A stretch of DNA of 64,000 bases from Streptomyces sp. NBC_00353 (GCF_036108815.1 NZ_CP107985.1:1736001-1800000), one strand, 5' to 3'. Positions 35,184 to 43,605 are shown, counted from the first letter of the stretch. Notes: generated by a model not told the origin, from the sequence alone. Numbers and translations: made by a program.

Positions 35184-36284
35184 TCAGGCCAGGGTTTGCG
35201 CGGCGCCTTCGGCGGATGAGCGGTCGATGGCGTCCAGGAGCTGGTGGCGCGTGTGGGCGTAGGCGAAGTCGGGGACCGTGCGGGTCCCTTCGCGCAAGTC
35301 CCGTCCCAGGTGCGTGTAGAGCGCGGCGACGTTCCTGGCCGGGCCGGTGAGGCCTGCGGGGATGTCGGTGGAGTACGCGGCGGGCACCTCGAGGGGGGAG
35401 ACGGTCGTGTCCGTGCCGAAGCCGGCCTGGAGCGTGAGGTCGGTGACCTGGAGGTTGCCCCACGGGGCGGTCAGGACGAGGTCCCCGTCGGTGCCGTTGA
35501 TCTCCCAGCGGAAGTTGTCGCCGCGGGAGGTGCCGCCGCGGTAGAAGACGGACGCCGCGGCGCCGCTGTCGAGGGTGCCGATGAGGGAGATCTGGTCCGG
35601 GGCGGTCACCGGGACGACGGTGTTGCCGTCGTCGGTCACGGTGACCTGCGTGCGGCCCAGAACGAGGTCGGCCGACAGGTGGCCGAACTGGCCGAGCGTG
35701 ACGTTGAGCGCGTCGATGGCGTGGAGGGCGGCGCCGGACAGCGGAGTGGCACCCTGCGTCCGGTCGTACCAGTACGCATGGGCCCGGGTGGTCTCCCCGC
35801 CCCAGACCATGCCGGAGGCCACCATGCTGGTGCCCAGGACTCGGCCGATCCGGCCGTCCTCGACAAGGCGGCGCGCGTAGCGGAGTTCGGGGTGGTAGCG
35901 GCCCTGCAGGCCGATGGCGGTGCGAACCCCCGCAGCCTCGGCGCGCCGGGTCAGCTCCGTGGCCTCGGCCAGGTTCAGGGCGAGCGGCCATTCGGCGTAG
36001 ACGGTCTTGCCTGCGTCGATCGCCGCCGAGATCAGCTCCCGGTGGTGGGGGACCTTGACCGCGACCACGACGACGTCGACCCCGGGATGGGCAAGGAGGT
36101 CCGCGTGGTTGTCGAAGGCGGCCTCGACCCCGAACTCCTTCCCGGCAGCGTTCGCGGATTCCTGGCGCGAGGTGCTGACGGCGCGCAGTTCGAAGTCCGG
36201 CAGTGCCTTCAGGGCGGGTATGTGGCTGATGGAGGCCCAGCCTCCCTGGCTGCCGCCGATGATGCCGACACCGATGGTGCTCAT
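35184..36284 (-). CDS. Gfo/Idh/MocA oxidoreductase with EWP instead of EKP
   Basis: 366 residues. The Rossmann domain starts at once (VGIIGGSQGGWASISHIPAL). Where most of the family has EKP with a catalytic lysine, this protein has YAEWPLALN at about residue 118. The same replacement is known in Gal80-like members, so the usual sugar-dehydrogenase chemistry may be lost or altered. The C-terminal half has the family's beta-sheet domain (GDNFRWEINGTDGDLVLTAP). It follows the SnoaL-like gene by 58 bases. Confidence 0.82.
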   Translation of the reverse strand: MSTIGVGIIGGSQGGWASISHIPALKALPDFELRAVSTSRQESANAAGKEFGVEAAFDNHADLLAHPGVDVVVVAVKVPHHRELISAAIDAGKTVYAEWPLALNLAEATELTRRAEAAGVRTAIGLQGRYHPELRYARRLVEDGRIGRVLGTSMVASGMVWGGETTRAHAYWYDRTQGATPLSGAALHAIDALNVTLGQFGHLSADLVLGRTQVTVTDDGNTVVPVTAPDQISLIGTLDSGAAASVFYRGGTSRGDNFRWEINGTDGDLVLTAPWGNLQVTDLTLQAGFGTDTTVSPLEVPAAYSTDIPAGLTGPARNVAALYTHLGRDLREGTRTVPDFAYAHTRHQLLDAIDRSSAEGAAQTLA

Positions 36285-36342
36285 GTTTCACTCCTGCGAA
36301 TAGGGGCCCTGACGGGCCCACGGGGGCGTGTCTGTCTTGTTG

Positions 36343-36954
36343 TTACTTCTTCGGCGCGGAGGGCGGCGTCCAATTGGGGACGTTGTCCACCCGGAACCGG
36401 GACAGCACGGTGCTGTCGATGTACCAGTGGCCGTTGATCCGCTTGTACGTGTCGTGGTACTCGCCGTAGCCGTGGAAGCCGTTCTTGTAGCTGGAGCCGG
36501 CCGGGAAGCTCACGTAGTCCTCCATCGCCCAGATTGCCGAGGCGCGGTTGCCGTGCACCTGAATCTCCGGGAGGAAGCCCTGGTGGGCGCTGGGGGCGTC
36601 GCCGAGCAGCGCCGCCGTCTTCTCGGCGAGCTCCTTGCCGCTGCTGTACTTGGCGCCGACGTCGATCGTGGGGTGAGCGGTGAAGAGCGTGGCCAGCTTC
36701 GACCACTGCTTGCTGTCGATGGACCGGAAGTAACGCGCCTTCAGCTGCCGGATGTCCTCGATGTCGGCCAGCCGCTGCACACTGGTCGCGTTCGACGCGG
36801 TACGGGAGTGCGCCGGGTCGTGCTCGCCGGACGCGGGCTGGGCGGCCCAGGCCGCCGCTCCTGCGCCGCCGCCGACCAGCAGCGTGGCCGCCGCGGCCGC
36901 GCCTGCCACGCGGGAGCGCCACACGGAGGGCTTACGGGATTCCTGTTCGTCCAT
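36343..36954 (-). CDS. secreted SnoaL/NTF2-like protein
   Basis: 203 residues. A basic N-terminus followed by a hydrophobic, alanine-rich helix (AGAAAAATLLVGGGAGAAAW) looks like a signal peptide or anchor. The rest is a SnoaL-like domain: IEDIRQLKARYFRSIDSKQW at its start, then FHGYGEYHDTYKRINGHWYI. These cone-shaped folds act as isomerases, cyclases or dehydratases, or just bind ligands. It is the first gene of the operon and divergent from the TetR gene. Confidence 0.78.
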   Translation of the reverse strand: MDEQESRKPSVWRSRVAGAAAAATLLVGGGAGAAAWAAQPASGEHDPAHSRTASNATSVQRLADIEDIRQLKARYFRSIDSKQWSKLATLFTAHPTIDVGAKYSSGKELAEKTAALLGDAPSAHQGFLPEIQVHGNRASAIWAMEDYVSFPAGSSYKNGFHGYGEYHDTYKRINGHWYIDSTVLSRFRVDNVPNWTPPSAPKK

Positions 36955-37127
36955 GGTGTCTTCCTTTCGGCTCCGCGCCTCGTGGGCGGGCGCGGCAGGT
37001 CTTGTCCGGCCTTGAGTTCAGGCCGGCGTTGTGAGCGCCGGACGCTGATCCAAGGAGTGCCGCTGCCAGGAGGGCGATCGGGCGGCGGCCTCCAGTGAAC
37101 CCTATGTGGAACGATGAGTCAAAAAAA

Positions 37128-37156
37128 ACTTCTGTTTGCATGTCGCATATGGAAGT
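37128..37156. promoter_or_regulatory. imperfect palindrome before the TetR gene
   Basis: ACTTCTGTTTGC and GCATATGGAAGT around ATGTC; 9 of 12 arm positions pair. It lies in an A/T-rich tract 38 bases before the TetR start and could control both divergent units. Confidence 0.4.
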
Positions 37157-37193
37157 AAAATTTGTACCGTGCGTTCCTGATAGGCTTCGGTTC

Positions 37194-37775
37194 ATGGCAC
37201 GCATCAGGGAATTCGACACGGAGGCGGCGGTAGAGGCGGCGATGAACGCCTTCCGCCGCAGGGGCTACGAGGGAACGTCGGTTCAGGACCTGGTGAGCGC
37301 CACCGGCTTGGGCCGCGGATCGCTGTATGCCGCGTTCGGCAGCAAGGAGGGGCTGTACCTGGCGGCCATGGACAGGTACCGCGAACGGTATGCGCTACCT
37401 CTGGTCGAGCTCCTGCGCGGTGGGGCACCTGCTCGCGAGCTGCTGCGCGAGGTCCTGGTCGGGACAGTGGACACGATCGTGCGCGACGGCAGCCGGCAGG
37501 CCTGCCTGATCGTAGGCGCCACGACGGAGCGCATCGCACACGACCCCAAGGCCGCCGCGCACGTGCGCTCGACGACCGCCTCGCTGGAGGACGCACTCTG
37601 CGAGGTCATCGCGGAAGCGCAGGCGAGTGGGGAGCTGCCCGCCACCCGCGACCCCCGCGACCTGGCCCGATTCCTCCTGGTGACCATGCAGGGGCTGAAG
37701 GTGATGGGTGCCATCGATCCGGACCGGTCCTCGCTGATGGGGGCCGTCGAAGTGGCCCTGGGCGCCCTTGGCTGA
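37194..37775 (+). CDS. TetR-family regulator of the divergent operon
   Basis: 193 residues. The N-terminal HTH is standard: AVEAAMNAFRRRGYEGTSVQ, LVSATGLGRGSLYAAFGSKE. The ligand-binding half follows (REVLVGTVDTIVRDGSRQAC). ATG 37194 fits the family start; the upstream open frame crosses the operator. It is divergent from the SnoaL-Gfo/Idh-quinone oxidoreductase-MFS operon and is probably its repressor, responding to a compound that the MFS pump exports. Confidence 0.85.
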   Translation: MARIREFDTEAAVEAAMNAFRRRGYEGTSVQDLVSATGLGRGSLYAAFGSKEGLYLAAMDRYRERYALPLVELLRGGAPARELLREVLVGTVDTIVRDGSRQACLIVGATTERIAHDPKAAAHVRSTTASLEDALCEVIAEAQASGELPATRDPRDLARFLLVTMQGLKVMGAIDPDRSSLMGAVEVALGALG

Positions 37776-37784
37776 ACGGGCGCC
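37761..37784 (+). terminator. hairpin overlapping the TetR stop codon
   Basis: GGCGCCC and GGGCGCC pair perfectly around ten bases that include the TGA of the TetR gene. Confidence 0.4.
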
Positions 37785-38119
37785 GCTTGATCCACGGCAC
37801 ATCGCGCCCGGGCGTCTTCAGCGAAGCACCTGCGGGTCGCAGGCTGGTGGCCGCTACTCGGCCACTTGGTCGCAGAGGTGAGGATCCGAAAGGCACGGTG
37901 TGATGGCGCCCGACGCCAACGGCAGCCAGGCGATCAAGATCCCTCTCGACCGCATGCTCAGCGAGCGCACCCCTCGCGGGGCCGGCCTCTCGGGTCGGCG
38001 TGTCCACCAAACCGTTCCATGCTGAAGAACGGCCGCGCCCGCGCGATCCGCCTCATCACTCCGACGGTATCTGCGAGATAGGTCCTCGACCGCCGGCCAG
38101 GCACGCCGTTCCACCGTTT
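37785..38119. other. 335-bp gap
   Basis: No gene seen. A plus-strand frame from 37903 (MAPDANGSQAIKIPLDRMLS) has reasonable composition for about 25 residues, then becomes random. It has no ribosome-binding site and no known relatives come to mind. Confidence 0.35.
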
Positions 38120-38147
38120 GATCGGACAGACCTGTCTGTTAGTCTTC
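38120..38147 (+). promoter_or_regulatory. promoter and operator of the second TetR gene
   Basis: ACAGAC-CT-GTCTGT (38128-38141) is a perfect palindrome located exactly between a TTGATC box (38120-38125) and TAGTCT (38142-38147), 16 bases apart. A repressor here would block RNA polymerase. The same 14 bases recur at 38842-38855. Confidence 0.65.
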
Positions 38148-38188
38148 AGGTGACGAATCCAGGGGTCCGGAGAGGGTCGAGAACTGCC

Positions 38189-38776
38189 ATGCCTGCCACG
38201 GCCAAGCGCCTCCCGGCGCGCGAGCGCATCCTTACGACGGCGGAAGAGCTGTTCTCTGCCCATGGGCTGCGGGGCGTGGGCATCGACCGCATCATCGCCG
38301 ATTCCGGCGTCGCAAAGTCCACCCTGTATGTGCACTTCCCGTCCAAGGACGAACTGGCCGCCGCCTATCTGCGGCGGACCGACGACTCCTGGCGCGGCAA
38401 GCTGCGGGCCGCCGCGCTGGCGGCCGGTGACAGTCCCCGCGATCAGCTGGTGGGTCTGTTCGACGCGGTCACCGCCTCCTACGAACGGCACGGATTTCAC
38501 GGCTGCCCGTTCATCAATGCCGCCGCCGAGAGTGAGCCGGGGAGTCTCCCGCACACCGTGACCGTCGAACACAAGCGAGCGGTGCGGGCATGGGTGCGCG
38601 ACCTGGCCGAGGCGGCCGGAGCTGACGACCCCGACCAGCTGGCCCTGCAGCTCACCCTGCTGGTCGACGGCGCGCTGGCGGCGGGCAAGCTCGAGCAGGA
38701 CCCGGCCATGCCTGCCGCCGCCAAGGAGGCGGCACGGTTCGCGGTCAGGCGCTCCTGCCCGCCACCTGCCATCTGA
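38189..38776 (+). CDS. TetR-family regulator
   Basis: 195 residues. The HTH reads RILTTAEELFSAHGLRGVGI, then RIIADSGVAKSTLYVHFPSK. The C-terminal domain contains RHGFHGCPFINAAAESEP, a cysteine-bearing stretch frequent in TetR repressors that sense electrophiles or lipophilic compounds. It is followed by a quinone oxidoreductase in the same direction, with identical palindromes before both genes, so it very likely represses itself and that enzyme. ATG 38189 with GGAGAGGG upstream at a rather wide distance. Confidence 0.87.
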   Translation: MPATAKRLPARERILTTAEELFSAHGLRGVGIDRIIADSGVAKSTLYVHFPSKDELAAAYLRRTDDSWRGKLRAAALAAGDSPRDQLVGLFDAVTASYERHGFHGCPFINAAAESEPGSLPHTVTVEHKRAVRAWVRDLAEAAGADDPDQLALQLTLLVDGALAAGKLEQDPAMPAAAKEAARFAVRRSCPPPAI

Positions 38777-38786
38777 CCCCCTCCAG

Positions 38787-38827
38787 GCCCTCATGCGTCC
38801 TCTCTCAGGGGCGCATGAGGGGATTTT
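38787..38827 (+). terminator. intrinsic terminator after the second TetR gene
   Basis: CCCTCATGCG and CGCATGAGGG form perfect 10-base arms around a 14-base loop, followed by GGATTTT. It separates the regulator transcript from the downstream enzyme, which therefore needs its own promoter. Confidence 0.65.
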
Positions 38828-38840
38828 CGGATCCAAAGAA

Positions 38841-38856
38841 AACAGACCTGTCTGTT
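38841..38856 (+). promoter_or_regulatory. operator of the quinone oxidoreductase gene
   Basis: AACAGAC-CT-GTCTGTT, a perfect palindrome with 7-base arms whose 14-base core equals the one before the TetR gene. It ends 13 bases before the enzyme's ATG and abuts the AAAGGA ribosome-binding site. Confidence 0.7.
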
Positions 38857-38869
38857 CGAAAGGAATACC

Positions 38870-39889
38870 ATGACCACGTCCCGCCCTGCGGAGGCCGCAT
38901 CCATGCGCGCGGTTGTGCTGGAGCAGTTCGGCGGCCCGCTGACCCTGAGCGAACTCGCGACCCCTGCCGCCGGGCCGGGCCAGGTGCTGGTGCGAGTAGC
39001 GGCCAGCGGCGTGAATCCGCTGGACACCAAGATCCGGGCCGGTAAGGCGGCCCACGCTCGCAGCCGACTGCCCGCCATCCTTGGAGTGGACCTGGCCGGC
39101 GTGGTCGAGGCCGTCGGTCCCGAGGTCACCGGCTTCGCCCCGGGCGACGAGGTGTACGGGCTCACCGGCGGCGTCGGCGACCTGCAGGGCTCGCTGGCCG
39201 AGTACGCGGCCGTCGACGCCCAACTACTTGCGCACAAGCCCGTCTCCTTGAGCCCGCGGGAGGCGGCGGCACTCCCACTGACCGTCATCACGGCCTGGGA
39301 GGGTCTGGTGGACCGGGCGCGGGTGAGAACCGGTCAGCGAGTCCTCGTCCACGGCGGAGCGGGCGGCATCGGGCATGTGGCCATTCAAGTCGCCCGGGCG
39401 CGGGGAGCCGAGGTCTTCGCAACCGGATCGGCCCGCAGCCTGGAGACCATCGCCCGCCTTGGAGCGACGCCGATCGACTACACCACCACCCCGGTCGAGG
39501 ACTACGTCGCCCGGCACACCGGCGGTGAGGGCTTCGACATCATCTTCGACACCGTCGGCGGCGAAACGCTCGACGCCTCCTTCACCGCGGTGCGCACCTA
39601 CACCGGTCATGTGGTCAGCGCCCTGGGTTGGGGCACCCACAGCATTGCCCCCCTGTCGTTCCGCGGGGCCACATACTCGGGCGTCTTCACGCTGCTGCCG
39701 ATGCTGACCGGACGGGGCCGGGAGCACCACGGGGAGATTCTGCGGGAGGCGGCCGCCCTTGTTGACGCCGGGGCGCTCATGCCCATGGTCGATCCCCGGC
39801 ATTTCACCCTCCATACGGCCGTCGAGGCCCACAAGGCGGTGGAGAGCGGATCCGCCGCGGGAAAGATCATCGTCGACGTCGCGGAGTGA
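38870..39889 (+). CDS. zinc-free MDR quinone oxidoreductase
   Basis: 339 residues. It shows the MDR fold with VNPLDTKIRAGKAA, LGVDLAGVVEAVG and the NADPH loop VLVHGGAGGIGHVAIQVARA; no zinc ligands. It is predicted to reduce quinones or enones. It is only distantly similar to the enzyme at 34137-35096. AAAGGA is 6 bases before ATG 38870; an ATG twelve codons later (MRAVVLEQFGG) is an alternative start. It appears to be the sole structural target of the adjacent TetR protein. Confidence 0.87.
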   Translation: MTTSRPAEAASMRAVVLEQFGGPLTLSELATPAAGPGQVLVRVAASGVNPLDTKIRAGKAAHARSRLPAILGVDLAGVVEAVGPEVTGFAPGDEVYGLTGGVGDLQGSLAEYAAVDAQLLAHKPVSLSPREAAALPLTVITAWEGLVDRARVRTGQRVLVHGGAGGIGHVAIQVARARGAEVFATGSARSLETIARLGATPIDYTTTPVEDYVARHTGGEGFDIIFDTVGGETLDASFTAVRTYTGHVVSALGWGTHSIAPLSFRGATYSGVFTLLPMLTGRGREHHGEILREAAALVDAGALMPMVDPRHFTLHTAVEAHKAVESGSAAGKIIVDVAE

Positions 39890-39904
39890 CCGTTCCTAAT
39901 TCAG

Positions 39905-40150
39905 GCGGCGACCGGACATGTGGACGCCGATCGGACGCCCCGCGTGGCGGCGTCAACAGCCCGAACTGGCCGGGAGTTCGGCCTGGCCGGCTCGCGACGG
40001 TGCGGGATGACCAGACCGGTGCTCCGGCAGCCGCCGTCCACGATGACCGTGGCCCGGCCGACGGCGTGCTCGGTGCCGGCCTGCTCCTACTTTGCGGTCG
40101 TTGTGGTTGCCCGCCGCCGGCCGGGTGTCGGCGTCGAAGACGACCTTCAC
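39905..40150 (-). pseudogene. IS5-family transposase fragment
   Basis: Two minus-strand frames carry pieces of a DDE transposase: VKVVFDADTRPAAGNHNDRK (first catalytic region) and, shifted, ATVIVDGGCRSTGLVIPHRR (second aspartate region, usually IADGGYRGTGLVIPHRR). Both ends are missing and at least one frameshift lies between. Not related to the deleted element at 8076-8331 in its ends. Confidence 0.6.
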
Positions 40151-40194
40151 TCCCGTGGACGCTGTTGGGCGAATCGAGGACGCCGTGCGATGTC

Positions 40195-40878
40195 CTAGCA
40201 GCAGGGACGCACACGGCGCTCTCGTGTGTACGCGGCGAGGCGTTCGGCGAGGGCTTTGGCCTTGGTGGCCGCGTCCTGCAGGGCGCGGTCGCGGGAGGTT
40301 TCGAAGAGCGGCACCAGTTCGGCCATGGCCGGGTTGTGCGGGGCCATGGTGAGTTCCGGGACGATGAAGTCGAGGTCGAGGGCGAGCATGTCGGCGAGGG
40401 TCGCCGTCAGGTAGTTCTGCACGTACTCGTAGGGCTCCTTCGGGGTGCCGGGCGCGTAGGAGCCGCCGCGGCTGGCGACGACGGTGACCGGGGTGCCCTT
40501 GGCGGAGGGGTTCTCGCCCGAGGTGCGGCCGTGGAGGATCACGTTGTCCAGCCATGCCTTGAGGGTCGACGGGATCGAGTAGTTGTACATCGGGGCGCCG
40601 ATCAGCACCGCGTCTGCCTGCTCCAGTTCCTCGATCAGCTGGAGGCGTTCAGCGAAGGCGGCGGCCTGCTCGGGCGTGTGGGCGTTCGGGTCGGCGAAGC
40701 CCGCGGTGTGTGCGGCGGCGGTGATGTGCGGGACGGGGGCGACGGAGAGGTCGCGGTAGATCACCGTGCTCTCCGGGTGCTGCTCTTCCCAGGTCTTGCG
40801 GAAGGTCTCCGTGACGGCGCGGGAGACGGAGGCTCCGCCCGGGAACACGGAGGAGTCGATGTGCAGCAAGGTGGCCAT
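40195..40878 (-). CDS. FMN-dependent NADH-azoreductase
   Basis: 227 residues of the flavodoxin-like AzoR family. It has the N-terminal FMN-phosphate loop (LLHIDSSVFPGGASVSRAVT), the PMYNYSIPSTLKAWLDNVI signature and SRGGSYAPGTP. It reduces quinones or azo compounds with NAD(P)H in two-electron steps. It is third in the operon LLM oxidoreductase-FAD oxidase-azoreductase, 3 bases after the oxidase. The C-terminus ends in CC. Confidence 0.9.
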   Translation of the reverse strand: MATLLHIDSSVFPGGASVSRAVTETFRKTWEEQHPESTVIYRDLSVAPVPHITAAAHTAGFADPNAHTPEQAAAFAERLQLIEELEQADAVLIGAPMYNYSIPSTLKAWLDNVILHGRTSGENPSAKGTPVTVVASRGGSYAPGTPKEPYEYVQNYLTATLADMLALDLDFIVPELTMAPHNPAMAELVPLFETSRDRALQDAATKAKALAERLAAYTRERRVRPCC

Positions 40879-40881
40879 GGA

Positions 40882-42282
40882 TTATCTCCAGTAGGGGGTG
40901 ACATGACTGGGCGGGAGCCTGCGGCGGGTGCCGTGGGGCTCGTGGCCGGTGCGGTCGATGGGGCCGGCGGTCAGGCCGGCGGCCGGGGAGCGCAGGACTC
41001 CGTCGGGGTCGTAGCGCTTCCACAGGTCGGTGACGCGGGCGCCGGTCGGTCCGGGGTAGGCGCGTATGAACGTCGTCTTGTCGGGATTGCTCTCGAAGTT
41101 CACGTAGGCGCCGTCGGTGTGTGGGGCGAGGGGCGCCCAGGCGGCAGCCAGCATGGCGCGGTCGTCCGGCGGGAACGCCGAGGCGATGACGAGGGTGTTC
41201 TGATGGCGGTGTGTGAAGGCCATGGCAGAGGGGGCGGGGTCGTGGGCCGCGCCGCCGAGCGAACGCAGCTGGACCAGGACCGGGTCGGGGGCGGCCGACG
41301 CCGCGACCAGGGCGCGGGCGGCATCCGGGGTCATGTCGGTGAGCAGTCCGTTGGTCGTGCTGGAGGGCATCTGCCCGATGTTGGTGTGCAGGTGGAGCGG
41401 TGGGACCAGCTCTGTGTAGGAGACGACATGGGCCTGCTGGGCCATTACGTCACCGATGCCGAGCAGCGGTTCGATGGCGTCGCGGATGGCTGACGGGCTG
41501 TCCGAGGCCACGACAGCGGTGATGAACGCGGCGGTGGCGGCGCCCTGCGAGGACAGCATCACCGCCGTCGACAGCTCGCGCGGCGCCCGCGCCATGACGG
41601 CCTCCCAACGCCGCAGCGTCTCCCCGGCCGGGTCCACCGCCGCGATCAACTGCGCGTAACCGACGTCACGAAGCTCCATGGCCTCGATCTCGAAGGCCAC
41701 CGCGATCCCGGCACCCGCGCCGGCCCCGCGCATCACCCACAGCAGGTCAGGCTCGGCATCGGCATCGGCGCGCACGGCCGATCCGTCGGGCAGGACGACC
41801 TCGACGGCGCGGATGTGGTCGACGGTGAGCCCGTACTGCCGTACGAGCCATCCGACGCCGCCCCCGGTGGCGATGCCTCCGACCCCGACGTTGCCGTGGT
41901 CGCCCGAACTGATGGCGAGCCTGTGCGGGGCGAGCGCCTGGGCGACCTGGGCCCAGCGGGCACCCGCCTCGACACGGACCAGACGGGAACCGCGGTCGAG
42001 GACGTCGACCCGGTGCAGCGCGCTCAGGTCGATGACGAGCCCGCCGTCATTGGTGCCGCTGCCGGACAGGCCGTGCCCGCCGCTACGGACGGCCACCCCA
42101 AGCCCCGTCTCCCGCGCGAGCCGCAGCGCCGCCGCGACATCGCCCGCGGACTCGGGTAGGACGACGGCGGCGGGGTGGCCCACGGTGGTGTAGGTGGAGC
42201 GGAGCAGCCGGTAGCGGCGGTCGTCGGGCATGACCAGCTTGCCGGCGAGCTCGGCCGGCACGGTGGAGAGGGTGCCGTTCAT
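40882..42282 (-). CDS. FAD-linked oxidase, berberine-bridge-enzyme type
   Basis: 466 residues. The FAD-binding domain has VAVRSGGHGLSGSGTNDGGL (the histidine usually bound to FAD), GDHGNVGVGGIATGGGVGWL and VLPDG. The cysteine used for bicovalent FAD linkage in many members is not at the expected place (RQYGLTVDHI). The substrate domain follows. The last about 35 residues after DPDGVLRSPA look like an extension. Its ATG overlaps the end of the upstream LLM gene by 4 bases (ATGA), so they are coupled. Confidence 0.83.
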   Translation of the reverse strand: MNGTLSTVPAELAGKLVMPDDRRYRLLRSTYTTVGHPAAVVLPESAGDVAAALRLARETGLGVAVRSGGHGLSGSGTNDGGLVIDLSALHRVDVLDRGSRLVRVEAGARWAQVAQALAPHRLAISSGDHGNVGVGGIATGGGVGWLVRQYGLTVDHIRAVEVVLPDGSAVRADADAEPDLLWVMRGAGAGAGIAVAFEIEAMELRDVGYAQLIAAVDPAGETLRRWEAVMARAPRELSTAVMLSSQGAATAAFITAVVASDSPSAIRDAIEPLLGIGDVMAQQAHVVSYTELVPPLHLHTNIGQMPSSTTNGLLTDMTPDAARALVAASAAPDPVLVQLRSLGGAAHDPAPSAMAFTHRHQNTLVIASAFPPDDRAMLAAAWAPLAPHTDGAYVNFESNPDKTTFIRAYPGPTGARVTDLWKRYDPDGVLRSPAAGLTAGPIDRTGHEPHGTRRRLPPSHVTPYWR

Positions 42283-43178
42283 CGGCCGCTCCGGAGGGCG
42301 TCGACGCGCTCGCGCACCGCGGGCACCACCTCGGCGGCGAAGAACGCGAGCTGTTGCTCGGGGTCAGTGGCGGGCCAGAAGACGAAGGTGTCGAAGCCGA
42401 GTTCCACGGCCCACTCGGCGAGTGTGTCTGCCCACCGCCGCACATCGCCGACGAGCCCCGGTCCGTCCCTGTGGTCGCCGATCACGCCGATCACGTTGTA
42501 GACGCGCCGGAGTGCCCTCGGGTCGCGGCCTGCGTCGGCGACCGCCTCGTCGATGATCCGCTGACGCGATGGCACCTCCTGTGGCGGGACGTAGATGTTC
42601 AGCGGAGAGATCCAGCCATCGGCCAACCGGCCGGCGACGGCGAGCATCCGCGGCTTCTGGGCTCCGAGCCAGAGCTCGACGGGCTTCGGGGACACCGGTC
42701 CGGCGCGGTAACCGCCGACGGCGTGGTACTGGCTGTGCAGTCGTACGACGCCTCCGGACAGGGCCGCGCGCAGGAGCCCCAGGGACTCCTCGGCGAATGC
42801 CACCATGTCCTGTCCGCGTCGCGCCGGTCCGCCCATCGAGGCGATGGCATCGGGGATGCCGCCCCCGCCGACACCGAGCTGGATCCGTCCGTCGGTGAGC
42901 ACGCTCAGCGACGCGGCGGCCTTGGCGAGCATCACCGGCGGTCGCAACTGCAGGTCGGCCACGTCGGTGAGGAAGGTGATGCGGTCGGTGGCCGCGGACA
43001 GATGCGTGATCAGGGTCCAGGCGTCGAGGTGGCCGGGCTGGTAGGGGTGGTCCTGGACGGCGAGGTAGTCCAGGCCCGAGTCCTCCGCCGTCCGCGCGAG
43101 GCGCCGGGTTTGCGCCCAGGCCCCGGCGGAGGGATCGAGGCTCACTCCGAAGGAGAGTGGGCGTCCGTAGTCGGTCAT
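42279..43178 (-). CDS. LLM-class flavin oxidoreductase (probably F420-dependent)
   Basis: 299 residues with the luciferase-like TIM-barrel pattern: LSFGVSLDPSAGAWAQTRRL, EDSGLDYLAVQDHPYQPG, GRIQLGVGGGGIPDAIASMG and ELGFDTFVFWPATDPEQQLA. In actinomycetes most such proteins use F420 rather than FMN. It heads the three-gene operon and is divergent from the HxlR regulator. Confidence 0.83.
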   Translation of the reverse strand: MTDYGRPLSFGVSLDPSAGAWAQTRRLARTAEDSGLDYLAVQDHPYQPGHLDAWTLITHLSAATDRITFLTDVADLQLRPPVMLAKAAASLSVLTDGRIQLGVGGGGIPDAIASMGGPARRGQDMVAFAEESLGLLRAALSGGVVRLHSQYHAVGGYRAGPVSPKPVELWLGAQKPRMLAVAGRLADGWISPLNIYVPPQEVPSRQRIIDEAVADAGRDPRALRRVYNVIGVIGDHRDGPGLVGDVRRWADTLAEWAVELGFDTFVFWPATDPEQQLAFFAAEVVPAVRERVDALRSGR

Positions 43179-43201
43179 GCGTCTACGGTGCGCCGGACCG
43201 C

Positions 43202-43221
43202 CCCACCGGTAAAACGGTGGG
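43202..43221. promoter_or_regulatory. palindrome between LLM and HxlR genes
   Basis: CCCACCG-GTAAAA-CGGTGGG, perfect 7-base arms, in the 64-base divergent region. A TAATCT box at 43230-43235 is placed for an HxlR transcript beginning at or just before its GTG. Confidence 0.5.
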
Positions 43222-43242
43222 TAAGGTGCTAATCTTTTGTAA

Positions 43243-43593
43243 GTGAGCTCTATTCATGACGACACCTGCCCGAGCTTCGAGGGCACCCTCGAACTGATCG
43301 GACGCCGCTGGACGGGTTCGGTACTGCAGGCCGCCGACCGTGGAGCCCGGCGCTTCGGTGAGTACCGGGCGATGATCGACGGCATCTCCGACCGGCTGCT
43401 CTCCCAGCGCCTGAAGGAACTCGAGGCCGCGGGCCTCATCGAGCGCACCGTCATCCCCACTACGCCCGTACAAGTCCGCTATCAGCTGTCCCCGGACGGC
43501 CAGGCACTTGTCGACGCCCTGCTGCCGCTCGCGCAGTGGAGCATGCACCGCTCAGGGCCCCGGGGCTCGGGGCGGGTTCCGTCGTCGACGTAG
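43243..43593 (+). CDS. HxlR-family regulator
   Basis: 116 residues from a GTG. The family signature is complete: CPSFEGTLELIGRRWTGSVL (with the N-terminal cysteine), RFGEYRAMIDGISDRLLSQR, LKELEAAGLIERTV. HxlR proteins often sense quinones or aldehydes through that cysteine. It is divergent from the azoreductase/LLM operon, which fits such a role. No ribosome-binding site is seen, so the mRNA may be leaderless. Confidence 0.87.
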   Translation: MSSIHDDTCPSFEGTLELIGRRWTGSVLQAADRGARRFGEYRAMIDGISDRLLSQRLKELEAAGLIERTVIPTTPVQVRYQLSPDGQALVDALLPLAQWSMHRSGPRGSGRVPSST

Positions 43594-43605
43594 CCTCCGG
43601 CTACG
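43589..43605 (+). terminator. hairpin over the HxlR stop codon
   Basis: CGTAGCC-TCC-GGCTACG, perfect 7-base arms; the TAG stop lies inside the left arm. Confidence 0.5.

Noticed and set aside
37903..38022. small plus-strand ORF before the second TetR gene
   Set aside because: No ribosome-binding site, loses coding-like composition after about 25 residues, no family recognised.
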